Source: Laccaria trichodermophora
Lineage: Eukaryota; Basidiomycota; Agaricomycetes; Agaricales; Hydnangiaceae
NCBI GenBank assembly: GCA_018417955.1
Contig: JACTVC010000026.1
Span: 248,001 to 312,000, forward strand
Direction: 5' to 3'
Length of the DNA: 64,000 nt
Positions 10,451 through 21,626 of this stretch are shown here, piece after piece. Position 1 is the stretch's first letter, and each line of letters begins with the position of its first letter. The translations under genes were made by a program, and so were the position numbers. The notes beneath the pieces were generated by a model, which had not been told where the DNA came from, did not search any database, and saw only the letters and a list, made by a program, of their open reading frames with translations.

Positions 10451-11999
10451 ACTGGTAGCTGCCAATTACATGATGTAGTTATGGCAGCTGCCATAAAAAA
10501 ACTTGATCAGCTACCGTGAATGAATGAAATGCATTTTCATTCATTCACGGCACCTGTTTCATTCAAGATAATTCATTCTGTTTCATTCCTTCCTGGCGAT
10601 GATTTCATTCATTTCATTTCATTCATTTCTGGCAATGATTTCATTCATTCACGGCAACTACTTCATTTTTTATTTCATTCCACCACGGCAACTGTTTCAC
10701 TCATTGCTTTACAGTGGTTGTGCTCACTGTTGGTGACAATGTCAGGCACTGTTTTCAGGGTCCAGGGCGCATTTCCAAATAAGGAAATATGCGCTTTTTC
10801 CAAATGAAAAATAGCAATAAAATGGGGTAAAAATCAGAAAAGAATGGGGGATGGTGCTCACTGTTAGTGATGACATCAGGGTCTGTTTTCAGGGTCCAGG
10901 GCGCATTGCCAAATATGGCAGAATAGCTGGAAAATAGCCAAAAAATCAGAAAAAAATGGGGGATGGTGCTCACTGTTGGTGATGACATTGGGGTTGTTTT
11001 CAGGGTCCAAGGTGCATTGCCAAATATGGTAATATATCCAAAAATAGCCAAAAAATCAGGAAAAAAATGGCAGGGTGGTGCTCACTGTTGGTGATGACAT
11101 TGGGGTTGTTTTCAGGGTCCGGAGTACATTTCCAAATATGGTAATATATCCAAAAATAGCCAGAAAATAGCAGAAAATTTGGAAAAACATATTAATGGTG
11201 TACAGAACATCAGGCACTGCCTTCAGGGTCCATCCCAAAAGGGAAATATGACCTGGTTTGACTAAAAGTGAAGAAAAGCAAGATGAGAATGATTTTACCT
11301 ATCAGGGTCCATGTAATGGGATGTTGGGATGATGGTCACATGACCAATTACCAAAAATGGTCAAAAAGTGAAAGTTGTAGCCCTACACTGTAGCTTCCTG
11401 AATGTGTTTGAATTATGTTCTGAAGTGCTCCCATTGTGGAGATTTGAGGTTAAGGAATTTCAAACACTTCAGTCACCCATTTTAGGGTACCTGTGAGGCA
11501 TATGAATTCTTTAATTTAGGGGACCTCCATGGTACCCATTCCAAGGGTGGTATAAGAGCACATACCAATACCATGGTACCATGGTATGGAAAACCCATAC
11601 CATACCAATACCATGTTACCATACCATACCATGTCACCTCATACCATACCATGCCATACCATACCATCATACCATACCATACCATACCATCATACCAGGG
11701 TGTCTGGGGTCCTTTTTCAAAATATATAAATTCTTTCTGCAGGCTATGTCTGAACATAGCCAACCTTGACATGTCCTCTCTTTCTACTTCATCATTGGGT
11801 AGCTGCCACTACCTGCCCTTTCCAATAGTTAGTCTTGAATGTAATTCCTTAGGGAGTACAAAGTGTGAATGATTTGCCAGCTGTTTGGCTGCAGTCAGTT
11901 TGCCTGAAACATCAGGTCATACCTACATAGATAATAGGAGACTACAATATAATATATAAGATAAGCAGACCACAAACTTTTGTAATGAAAAAGCAGACA

Positions 12000-12900
12000 C
12001 TACAAACTTTTATAATGAAAAAAGCGGACACTACAAGCCTTTGTAATGAAAAAAGCGAACACTACAAACTTTTGTAGTCCAAAAAGCGCACACTACAAAC
12101 TTTGTAATGAAAAAAGCGCACAGTAGTAATTTTGTAGTGAACCCAAACAGAAGACTACAAACTTTTGTAATGAAAAAAGCGCACTCTAGTAATTTTGTAG
12201 TGAACACAAGCAAAAGACTACAAACCTTTGTAATGAAAAAAGCGCACACTACAAACTTTTGTAGTGAACCCAAGCAGAAGACTACAAACTTTTGTAATGA
12301 AAAAAGCGCACACTAGTAATTTTGTAGTGAACACAAGCAAAAGACTACAAACCTTTGTAATGAAAAAAGCGCACACTACAAACTTTTGTAGTCTAAAAAA
12401 GCGCACACTAGTAATTCTGTAGTGAACACAAGCAGAAGACTACAAACTTTTGTAATGAAAAAAGCGCACACTACAAACTTTTGTAGTCTAAAAAAGCGGA
12501 GACTACAAACTGATATTATGTAATGAATTTCCTAATTGGGAAATATGCGAACATCGTCATGAACAGTGACAAAACTAAGCTAGCCTACTAACTCTTCTGG
12601 CCCAAAGAGCGTGGGAAACAGTTCCCAACCTAAATGCGCACTGTGCCTGACATAAGGTGTGGCAGAAAAAAGTGTAACGCTTTTCCTGATTAGGAAATGG
12701 CCCAATTAGGAAATAGTGCGCACATCGTCATTAACAATGACAACACTAAGCTAGCCACTAACTCTTCTGGCCCAAAAAGCGTGGGAAACAGTTCCCGACC
12801 TAAATGCGCACTGTGCCTGACATCAGGTGTGGCAGAAAAAAGTGTAACGCTTTTCCCAATTAGGAAATGGCCCAATTAGGAAATAGTGCGCACATCAAAG
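12000..12900. repeat. ACTACAAACTTTTGTAGT arrays and 170-bp units in FBB-2
   Basis: From 12000 to about 12510 there are repeated units made of ACTACAAACTTTTGTA and AATGAAAAAAGCGCACACTA. From 12530 to 12895 come about two copies of a 170-bp unit with the landmarks CTAACTCTTCTGGCCCAAA, AGCGTGGGAAACAGTTCCC and TGGCAGAAAAAAGTGTAACG. FBB-1 carries the same arrays on both arms. Confidence 0.88.
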
Positions 12901-13170
12901 CGCACACTACAAAGTTTTCTAATCATACTTCTCTTTTCTAATGAAAAAAGCGGACACTACAATTTTTGTAGCCTTACTTTGGTTAAAGCTATTGGTAAAT
13001 ATATGTAAACAAACTTCGAAATGGGGGTTTTCTGCCTTCCTCTGCATAGATTATGGTTCCTGTGATATTTTAAGCATCTATCCCATTAATTTCTTTTTCA
13101 TTTAGCATAGCCACACCTTCCATATTTAGAAATTCACACTGGATCCTGAGAACAGCACCTTAGACATCAA

Positions 13171-13700
13171 ACAACATGGTATGGTATGGGAGTGGAGTAC
13201 CATGGTATGGTATAAGGGTGCAATACCATGGTATGGTATGGTGAGGGTGCAATACCATGGTATGGTATGGTATGGGGGTGCAATACCATGGTATGGTATG
13301 AGATGGCAATACCATGGTGTGGTATGGTGAGGGTGCAATACCATGGTATGGTATGAGATGGCAATACCATGGTGTGGTATGGTGAGGGTGCAATACATGG
13401 TATGGTATGAGATGGCAATACCATGGTGTGGTATGGTGAGGGTGCAATACCATGGTATGGTATGAGATGGCAATACCATGGTGTGGTATGGTGAGGGTGC
13501 AATACCATGGTATGGTATGAGATGGCAATACCATGGTGTGGTATGGTGAGGGTGCAATACCATGGTATGGTATGAGATGGCAATACCATAGTATGGTATG
13601 GTGTGAGATGGCAATACCATAGTATGGTATGGTGAGGGGGCAATACCATAGTTTGGTATGAATAGTTGTGGTATGGTATGAATGGTTGTGGTATGATATT
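13171..13700. repeat. ATACCATGGTATGG minisatellite
   Basis: About twenty copies of the self-complementary core ATACCATGGTAT, spaced by GAGATGGCA, GAGGGTGCA or GGGGGTGCA segments, giving 26-27 bp units that alternate. The array sits within a palindrome arm and recurs at about 41810-42230 and 47370-47780. Confidence 0.92.
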
Positions 13701-15532
13701 ATCATACCACATGTGATATGAATAAGGCTGAACATAGTATCATGGTTTTGGGAGGCCATGGCCAACAGGAGCTTCCTTAATCTGTACCCCTGGCTCTCCA
13801 ATTGACAAGACTTTGGATTGGACGAAATATTTTGATAATGACAACTTTGGTCAAATTCTCAGAACAACAATACTTTGATTCCATCATATGTAGTTTTCAA
13901 ATAGTAAATATATACACATACTTCTTTGACAGCAACAGCATGGCACTTTTTGAATCCAAATTTCAGGCTTTTGAAATGAATCATCTGTGAAGGGTACTTA
14001 ATGTAGTTGATTAGTTGAAGTGCATATTTAAGCTCATTTGAACTGATTTTCAAAGGATGGATTTGACTATATAGCCTCCATTTGTATCTTAAAATCTTGG
14101 GAAAAACATCAAGAAGCTTTCCACAAAAAATGGCACCCAATGGACCAGTATTGCAGCCTGCAGAAAGAATTTATATATTTTGAAAAAGGACCCCAGACAC
14201 CCTGGTATGATGGTATGGTATGGTATGGTATGATGGTATGGTATGGCATGGTATGGTATGGTAACATGGTATTGGTATGGTATGGGTTTTCCATACCATG
14301 GTACCATGGTATTGGTATACCACCCTTGGAATGGGTACCATGGAGGTCCCCTAAATTAAAGAATTCATATGCCTCACAGGTACCCTAAAATGGGTGACTG
14401 AAGTGTTTGAAATTCCTTAACCTCAAATCTCCACAATGGGAGCACTTCAGAACATAATTCAAACACATTCAGGAAGCTACAGTGTAGGGCTACAACTTTC
14501 ACTTTTTGACCATTTTTGGTAATTGGTCATGTGACCATCATCCCAACATCCCATTACATGGACCCTGATAGGTAAAATCATTCTCATCTTGCTTTTCTTC
14601 ACTTTTAGTCAAACCAGGTCATATTTCCCTTTTGGGATGGACCCTGAAGGCAGTGCCTGATGTTCTGTACACCATTAATATGTTTTTCCAAATTTTCTGC
14701 TATTTTCTGGCTATTTTTGGATATATTACCATATTTGGAAATGTACTCCGGACCCTGAAAACAACCCCAATGTCATCACCAACAGTGAGCACCACCCTGC
14801 CATTTTTTTCCTGATTTTTTGGCTATTTTTGGATATATTACCATATTTGGCAATGCACCTTGGACCCTGAAAACAACCCCAATGTCATCACCAACAGTGA
14901 GCACCATCCCCCATTTTTTTCTGATTTTTTGGCTATTTTCCAGCTATTCTGCCATATTTGGCAATGCGCCCTGGACCCTGAAAACAGACCCTGATGTCAT
15001 CACTAACAGTGAGCACCATCCCCCATTCTTTTCTGATTTTTACCCCATTTTATTGCTATTTTTCATTTGGAAAAAGCGCATATTTCCTTATTTGGAAATG
15101 CGCCCTGGACCCTGAAAACAGTGCCTGACGTTGTCACCAACAGTGAGCACAACCACTGTAAAGCAATGAGTGAAACAGTTGCCGTGGTGGAATGAAATAA
15201 AAAATGAAGTAGTTGCCGTGAATGAATGAAATCATTGCCAGAAATGAATGAAATGAAATGAATGAAATCATCGCCAGGAATGAATGAAACAGAATGAATT
15301 ATCTTGAATGAAACAGGTGCCATGAATGAATGAAATGAAATGAATGAAATCATTGCCAGGAATGAATGAAATCGTCGCCAGGAATGAATGAAACAGAATG
15401 AATTATCTTGAATGAAACAGGTGCCGTATTGAATGAAAATGCATTTCATTCATTAACGGTAGCTGATCAAGTTTTGCCACGGCAGCTGCCATAAATGCAT
15501 CGATGTAGAATGCAGCTACTAGTGTCCTGAAG

Positions 15533-17885
15533 GCCCTCCCAGCAGCCCTCCAGGAGGAGGCGGGGATCCTTCTCCTGGTAACCCTTCTGGATGGACAGGG
15601 TACTCGCCCTTCCCTTACTCCGATGAGTGGCAGCTGAATCACAAGCTCAACTCATCGGTAGTACCCGCTTGGGATGGTCATGGCTCCACCGCCATCGACT
15701 ATATCAGTTCTATGTCCTTCCTAGCTAGAATGAGCGATAAAATGAAGGAAGGTGTAGCCGCCATGGCCCCTTATAAGTGGTCAGGCCGTGCAAAAAGCTG
15801 GTGGGAATGTCTGCCGTTAGCTGACCAGACATACTTCCATCAGGATTGGGAACACATGATGATCAGTCTTCGTGTCCAGTTCCTTGACCTACGTTGGTCG
15901 CGTGAAAGGCTTTACAAGTTCGAAGCCATGTTCTTCCGCCAAAAAGGGCATACTACCAAGGATCCAATCGATTTCATACAATGTAGAGTTCGTCACCATA
16001 TGTTCCTTCACCCCGACAATCTGGACGGTCCAGGTGCGGTTGACCGCATTTTGCGTAACCAACCCATTGAATGGGAAAAAGACCTCAACGACGTGAATTG
16101 CCTGTCTATCTTCGCGCTACAAAGCGCGGCCAGTCGTCTAGCCACCAGCCTCATTAATGATTGGCAAAGCAGCGAGATTCGCGCTCGAAACACAGCAGCA
16201 GGACATGGAGACAAGCCGTCAGTCCCGGGCAAGGGACGTTATGGGCAAACTGCACATGTTGCTTCTTCAGATCCTCCCGTTGAAACTCCAGCCCTAATTA
16301 AGGATGAAGGCAGTGACTCGAACACTGACGAGAGTGCCGAAGTTTATGCAGCAACGTTCCGTAAACACAATGAGAAGAGCAGCACACCCAGTTCTTCAAA
16401 GTGGCCAAGGGGCAAAGTCATGAACGGCATCTCCTTTCCAAGGGATGATAGCGTTAAAAGTGCTAAACCCCCTACCAACGGCTCTTGCTTCATTTGCGAT
16501 AGTCCTTACCACTATGCCAGAGACTGTAGTCACTACGGAAAGTGGGATGGTCTCTGTAACGCCAATTTAATAGACGTAGATTTAGATCACGAGCTAGAGG
16601 CCGCACACGACAGAGAGTACTTAGCTATGATTGTCGAAACACAGGCTGAGGCCTCTTCTTCTGCTTATATCGCTGGACTGAGTAAGACCTTGAAGGAAGC
16701 GTTCTGCATGAGCGCTGAACTTACCGGAGCAAAAGCTTTGCACGCCAAGAAAACGTTCATGACGGATAACCGAAACATTCGCCGACGAATGGCAAATGAG
16801 TCCAAGGGCAAGGAAAAGGAAGATTCCCCAACTGAGGAATCAGTTGTTAAACAAGTACCAAGAGCTAAGCATCGCCTAAGGGACAGCGCTAAGCCCCCTC
16901 CTTATTCCTCCAGCACTATTAAACCCCCTCCTAATGTGGATAATCCTGGGGAAATCTTTGTAGCACCTAAAGGTCGCTCTTTCCCTGAAGGATTAGGCTC
17001 CCTAGGCACTCGAGCTCTTCACGCTCGAGCCTTCATCGCCTCAACAAAAGGAGAAGTTGTGCAAGCCCGATTGGACTCTGGCGCTGATATCATGCTGATG
17101 TCTGAGGACTTTTGGTCTTCCATTCCTGAGCTCCCAAAGCCTAAAGATGGGTTACGAATGAAACTCTACCATCTTACAGGGTCTGCCAAGGTGCTAGGGT
17201 ACATACGAACCACTCTGTTCATGCCCACGGAAACAGGAGCATTCGTCAGTTTCGATCTGGAAGCTTATGTTGTCCGCAACATGCGAGTTCCACTGCTACT
17301 AGGCAAAGACTTTCAAACGACGTACGAATTAGGTGTGACTCGGTACGCTACAGGTCATTGCGACGTTCACGTTGGGTGGACGGGACGAGTAATCAAGGCA
17401 TCTTCAGCCCAGAGAGTAGACCTCGGATTCGAAATCAGACAGGCACATATGATGCAGTCATTTGTACGAGCCAAGGCCGCTCGGCGAGCTAAGTGGATGA
17501 AGCCCACTCAGGGAGACCCCCCAGTCCTCGCAGACGAAGATGCTATCATTCAACCTCACTCTGTCAAGAACATCAGGGTATCAGCTCCCTTTGCTGGACG
17601 CGATGATTGGTTGGTGGAAAAAGTGATCATTGGCTTGGAGGATGGAGACATCCTGGTGGCCCCAACTACGTGGATCACAGCTGCTACGCCGATATTACCT
17701 ATCGCTAATCCTAGCGCTACCCCCAGGATCGTCAGGAAGGGAGACGTAGTCGGTCATTTATTGGACCCAAGTAGTGCCTTAGACAATCCCTCTGAAGAGA
17801 GCACGCTAGTGCGCTATGTCGCGTCGGCTGATGCCTTAAGGAAAGTTATTACTGGGTCTCTAAAAGCGCAGGACTTGGCAGAGGC
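15533..17885 (+). pseudogene. Gypsy gag capsid, zinc knuckle and aspartic protease
   Basis: Continues the frame cut at 10450. The capsid region contains the retrotransposon-gag pattern MAPYKWSGRAKSWWECLP...LRVQFLD. At about 16487-16528 is a CCHC zinc knuckle, CFICDSPYHYARDC, which binds RNA. At about 17040-17110 is the aspartic protease with the catalytic DSG in QARLDSGADIMLMSE. This polyprotein packages element RNA and cuts itself into parts. At 17885 the frame is broken by KDZ-L; with one GGCAGAGGC copy it reads ...KAQDLAEA then KPTFSGPDD and continues into reverse transcriptase at 50393. The last codons to 17919 are KDZ-L sequence. Confidence 0.93.
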
Positions 17886-17985
17886 AGGGCAGTTAGTAGG
17901 AATCACCCAGCTACACTGAGAGCCCCAACAATACAAACAGGCCATAGTTGATGGGGCCTGCTGATGGGCCGATGAGGGCCAATAA
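17886..17985. repeat. left terminal inverted repeat of KDZ-L
   Basis: Starts AGGGCAGTTAGTAGG. The stretch from CACTGAGAGCCCC to CTGATGGGCC pairs with 50270-50345 at roughly 85-90 percent by eye. Confidence 0.85.
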
Positions 17986-18129
17986 CCCTGTGTTGATGAA
18001 TTGGCTGATGTGATCCCAGTATCAAGGTGAAGAAGGGTCGGCCAGCTACATAGATTTATCATAAACCGATCAGTAGGAGGAAGCTGCGCTGGGAAGTCAA
18101 GTCCCTGTATTTGTGTATCGGCTGATAGC

Positions 18130-18540
18130 TAACTGATGCAAGGTCGGCTGACAGTTTTTTGGCTGATGAAAGATAGCTAAGCTATGCAAGGCCGGCTGAC
18201 AGTTTTAAACATTGCTGGGTAGGTGATCGGCCGAGGGGGCAGCTAAGCCATGCAAGATTGGCTGACAGTTCTGAACATTGCTGGGTAGGTGATCAGCCGA
18301 GGGGGCAGCTAAGCCATGCAAGGTCGGCTGACAGTTTGAACAATGCTGGGTAGGTGATCGGCTGAGGGCCATCACTTCTGATTAGCAGCTAGGCTATGCA
18401 AGGTCGGCTGATATTTCGACCGTGGCCTGGGTTGGTGGTCGGCCGAGGGCCCTCGACTCTGGTTACCAGGGTCAGCTAGTCAGACGTAGATATCACAGAG
18501 TCGGCCGTGGACAAAAATGTATGAACATGGTCAGCTGATG
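18130..18540. repeat. tandem GGCCGA-rich subterminal repeats of KDZ-L
   Basis: About four units of 60-65 bp with GCTAAGCCATGCAAGGTCGG, CTGACAGTTT and CATTGCTGGGTAGGTGATCG. TCGGCCGA-like words recur. The placement fits transposase-binding subterminal repeats (inference). Confidence 0.85.
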
Positions 18541-18684
18541 CTTCACCGAGGCCAGCTTCTCAGTTGGGCCTTTAAGTTAGCAGCCAAGCAGAGGCAAACC
18601 GGGCAGAACTTACCTCCATAGTTCAAATTTTCAACTTGATCCATAGTAAATATAAAAAACAAGAGCTGCGATCGCTGCAAGTGA

Positions 18685-20600
18685 CTTCTGGGATTCGAAC
18701 CCAGGGCATACATACATGACGTACACCTCCCAGCGTAACCACTAAGCCAAGCCAACGTTGGAAGACAATGTTGGCCGGTATCTTTTACCTGCCTGCAATT
18801 TGAACCCGGGCGTCCAAGCTCGGCACTTGGTAAGTCACCGTTCTCGGCATACAACAACACAAACCTCTGATTAGTAAATTTTAGCCAGTGTTACAAAAAG
18901 GCCGTCCTCGCTCTTACATGACTTCTGGGATTCGAACCCAGGGCATACATAGATACACTATGTACACCTCCCAGCTCAACCACTAAGCCAAGTCAGCACT
19001 ACAAGAGGAAGTTGGTCAGTATCTTTTAGCTGACGACTATGTCACTCTAATATAGTAGTAAGTAAAAGACTGTTCAGGATGAATGACTTGTTGGGGATTC
19101 GAACCCAGGGCATACATAGATACAATGCATACTCCCATGATAACCACTGAGCCAAGTCGATGTTGTACCACTTCGTATCTTCAAGTCAATGTTCGACCCG
19201 GCCTAAAAGCTCGGCACTTTGTAAGACAACCAACCCGGGTCTGCAAGCTCACTCAATATTCAAAAGCTCGGCACTTTGTAACTTGACCAGCCCAAGACAA
19301 CTAACCCGGGTCTGCAAGCTCGCTCTCAATGTTCAACCGGGCCTGAAAGCTCGGCACTTTGTAACTTGACTGGCGCAAGACAACTTCCCGTTCTCAGCCT
19401 GAGAACTAACTCGGGTCTGCACGCTCGGAAAGAATTAATTAAAAAGAGTTGCGACCGGTGTATGTGACTTTTGGGATTCGAACCCAGGCATACATAATCA
19501 GCACACCTCCCGGCTTAACCACTAAGCCAAGCCAACGTTGGAAGACATTGTTGGTCGGCATCTTTTACCTGACAACCATGTCACTCTAATGGGCGGTAAG
19601 TAAAACAATTTGGGATTTGAACCCAGCGCGTACAGGTCGGTCAGTATCTTTTAGCTGCAGTAAAAGACTTTTCAAAATATGAATCATGGCTTGTGCGAGA
19701 CTTGAACCCATGGCATACATACATATAGTACCTACACCTCCAAGCTTAACCACTAAGCCAAGCCAACGTTCCAAGACAATGTTGGTCGGTATCTTTTACC
19801 TGACGACCATGTCACTCTAATGGCGGTAAGTAAAAAAATTTGGGATTCGAACCCAGGGCATACAGGTCTGGTCAGTATCTTTTAGCTGCAGTAAGTAAAA
19901 GACTTTTCAAAACGCGAACCATGGCTTGTTTGGGATTTGAACCCAGGACAACATATAGTACGTACACCTCCCAGCTTAACCACTAAGCCAAGCCAACGTT
20001 GGAAGATACTGTGGGTCAGAATCTATTACCTGCCGGCCATGTCACTCGAATAGCAATAAAATTTTCAAGACGTCCAAGCCATGACTTGTTTTGGATTTGA
20101 ACCCAGACATACTACACACACAAGCTCAGCACTTTTTCAACTTTACCCGTTCTCGGTCTAAGATATGTACACATTCGGTATCTTGTAACTTACTACCCAC
20201 TCTCAGCAGAACACAACCTGTTCTAGGGACTAGATGATGCAAACGAGCATTGATTAGTAAAATTTTAGCATGTTACTCGCAAGAGCTGCGACAAGTGACT
20301 TCTGGGATTCGAACCCAGGGATACACGACGTATACCTCCCAGCTTATCCACTAAGCCAAGCCAACATTGAAGACAATGTCAGTCAGTATTTATTACCTGC
20401 CAACCATGTCACTCTAATAGCAGCAAGTAAAAAGTTTGTCTGGGATTTGAACCCAGGGCATACATAGATACACTATGTACACCTCACACCTCAACCACTA
20501 AGCCATTCGGGATTTGAGCCCGGGGCAGACTGAATTAGGGCGTCGAAGCTTGGCACTGACTTGTTCGGGGGGTGAACCCGGTGCATAAGACAACCCAGTG
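18685..20600 (-). repeat. array of tRNA-derived repeats in KDZ-L
   Basis: On the minus strand about eight fuller copies (near 18685, 18918, 19084, 19463, 19688, 19925, 20296 and 20438) and at least four partial ones carry the A-box-like TTGGCTTAGTGGTTA and the T-arm stem-loop CTGGGTTCGAATCCCAG at tRNA spacing. Acceptor arms do not pair well and copies differ by small changes, so these are tRNA-derived repeats rather than working tRNAs. Between them are AAGCTCGGCACTTTGTAAC and GGTCGGTATCTTTTACCTG segments, themselves repeated. Confidence 0.85.
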
Positions 20601-20819
20601 GCCAAGTCGATGGCAAAAAAATGTAACTTAGCTGACAACCATGTCTAATAGCTTGATAACAGTGACTTGTTCGGGTGCGATTGAACCCGGTCCTGTAAAC
20701 TCAGCACTGACTTGTTCGGCATTTAAACTACAGTCCAAGCTGGGCCCGGACATAAGACCAATTGGAGTACGAAATCAAGAATTCACCCCTTATCCCAGAT
20801 TTACCAACAATTTTTGGAG

Positions 20820-20892
20820 GTCGGCATGGTCTAATGGTAGAGTTGGCTTCCGGGTTGAATCCCCAGCTTCCGGGTTCAATCCCCGGCCATGC
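20820..20892 (+). other. tRNA-like sequence with a pairing acceptor stem
   Basis: GCATGG at the start pairs with CCATGC at the end, with TCTAATGGTAGAG as an A box and CCGGGTTCAATCCCCGG as a T arm. A second copy of the T-arm-like GGGTTGAATCCCC sits in the middle, so the anticodon arm has been replaced. It resembles tRNA-Gly in outline but I would not call it functional. Confidence 0.55.
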
Positions 20893-21626
20893 TTATGTTT
20901 ATGACTCTTTCAACTCTTTTGCAAGACAGCCTTGGCCTCGAGGCTCGTGCCGCCATTGTTTATGCTTCTGATATAGGGTTGCATTGAGGGTTGTAATTTA
21001 ACCTGAAAACATGCGTGTTTCCCCCTTTAAAAACCCTCTCACATTTCAAGGACCCATCTTCACCCCCCTCATCTGCGACATGAATAACTTCACCCCCATG
21101 ACAATCTGGGGTCTGTTGGGTATCCCTCCACCCAACCCCTACCCCGTAGGTTCTGTATATCTCCATTGGTCGTAACCAGCTGATGATTCGTCAGAAAGGA
21201 ACCCATGTATGGTACAATATGTGTATCGGCGGCCTCCAGTATGCAACAGTAGACTCCACCGGCAGGTTGCCAGACGTGAGCAATCCCCTTTGTACTTCGT
21301 TTTTCCCACTAACATGGTGATTAGGGGACGATACTCTTGACCATCATCGATGACGACGGCGAGAGGGTTACCTTACCGTACGTCCTTTTTACTCTATCCA
21401 AACGCCATTTCACCTATTATGAAAGGGCATGTGGCATAACACGGGTCTCTTAATATGTCATACCATTACTACCTGTATCTTTTTCAAAAAAAAATTCATG
21501 TCGAGCCTTGTTTGAAAGCCCGGATGAGCAGAAAGTAGTTGGCTGATCTGAAAGGCCTGGCGCAACCGGACAGGAAAGACGCCGATCCTATCCTAATTAT
21601 AGTATGACCCTGACAGACCTGGAATT
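20893..21626. other. spacer upstream of the dioxygenase gene
   Basis: No convincing gene. It probably holds the promoter of the plus-strand dioxygenase gene. I see no clear TATA box or repeat. Confidence 0.4.

Larger units (their letters stand above)
11466..14404. mobile_element. FBB-2: FBB-type palindrome forming the centre of FBA-2, one arm deleted
   Basis: Begins and ends with ACTTCAGTCACCCATTTTAG, exactly like FBB-1 (40832-48764), and matches it almost base for base through the ATACCATGG zone, the GCGC/ACTACAAA arrays and the 170-bp units. The left arm jumps at about 11743 from CTTTCTGCAGGC straight to the FBB centre (TATGTCTGAACATAGCC), so most of that arm is missing. It also lacks the roughly 240-bp block present in both FBB-1 arms. 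No direct duplication flanks it: the outside bases are ATTTCAAAC on the left and the mirrored GTTTGAAAT on the right. Confidence 0.85.
10451..15524. mobile_element. FBA-2: 5.1-kb palindromic foldback element in gag
   Basis: Flanked by the direct repeat TCCTGAAG (10443-10450 and 15525-15532). The left end reads ACTGGTAGCTGCC and the right end, reversed, CACTAGTAGCTGC. The arms contain GAATGAAATGAATGAAAT-type repeats, four GACCCTGAAAACA-type units, and the conserved module at 11355-11450 (mirror 14420-14515) that FBA-1 and FBA-3 also carry. Most of the arms mirror around a coordinate sum of 25870, with about 105 bp of extra repeat in the right arm. The centre is a second palindrome, FBB-2. There is no gene of its own. 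Confidence 0.9.

Noticed and set aside
12000..12510. CRISPR-like array of short repeats and spacers
   Set aside because: The spacers are themselves repeated, the organism is a fungus, and the block lies in a palindrome arm.
13126..13801. Three overlapping frames of 164-213 codons with HTIPWYC-like repeats
   Set aside because: All three frames of the ATACCATGG minisatellite are open because the unit lacks stops; this is not a protein gene.
18685..20600. A tRNA gene cluster
   Set aside because: Only the T arm and A box are kept; acceptor stems do not pair and anticodon arms vary, so these are tRNA-derived repeats.
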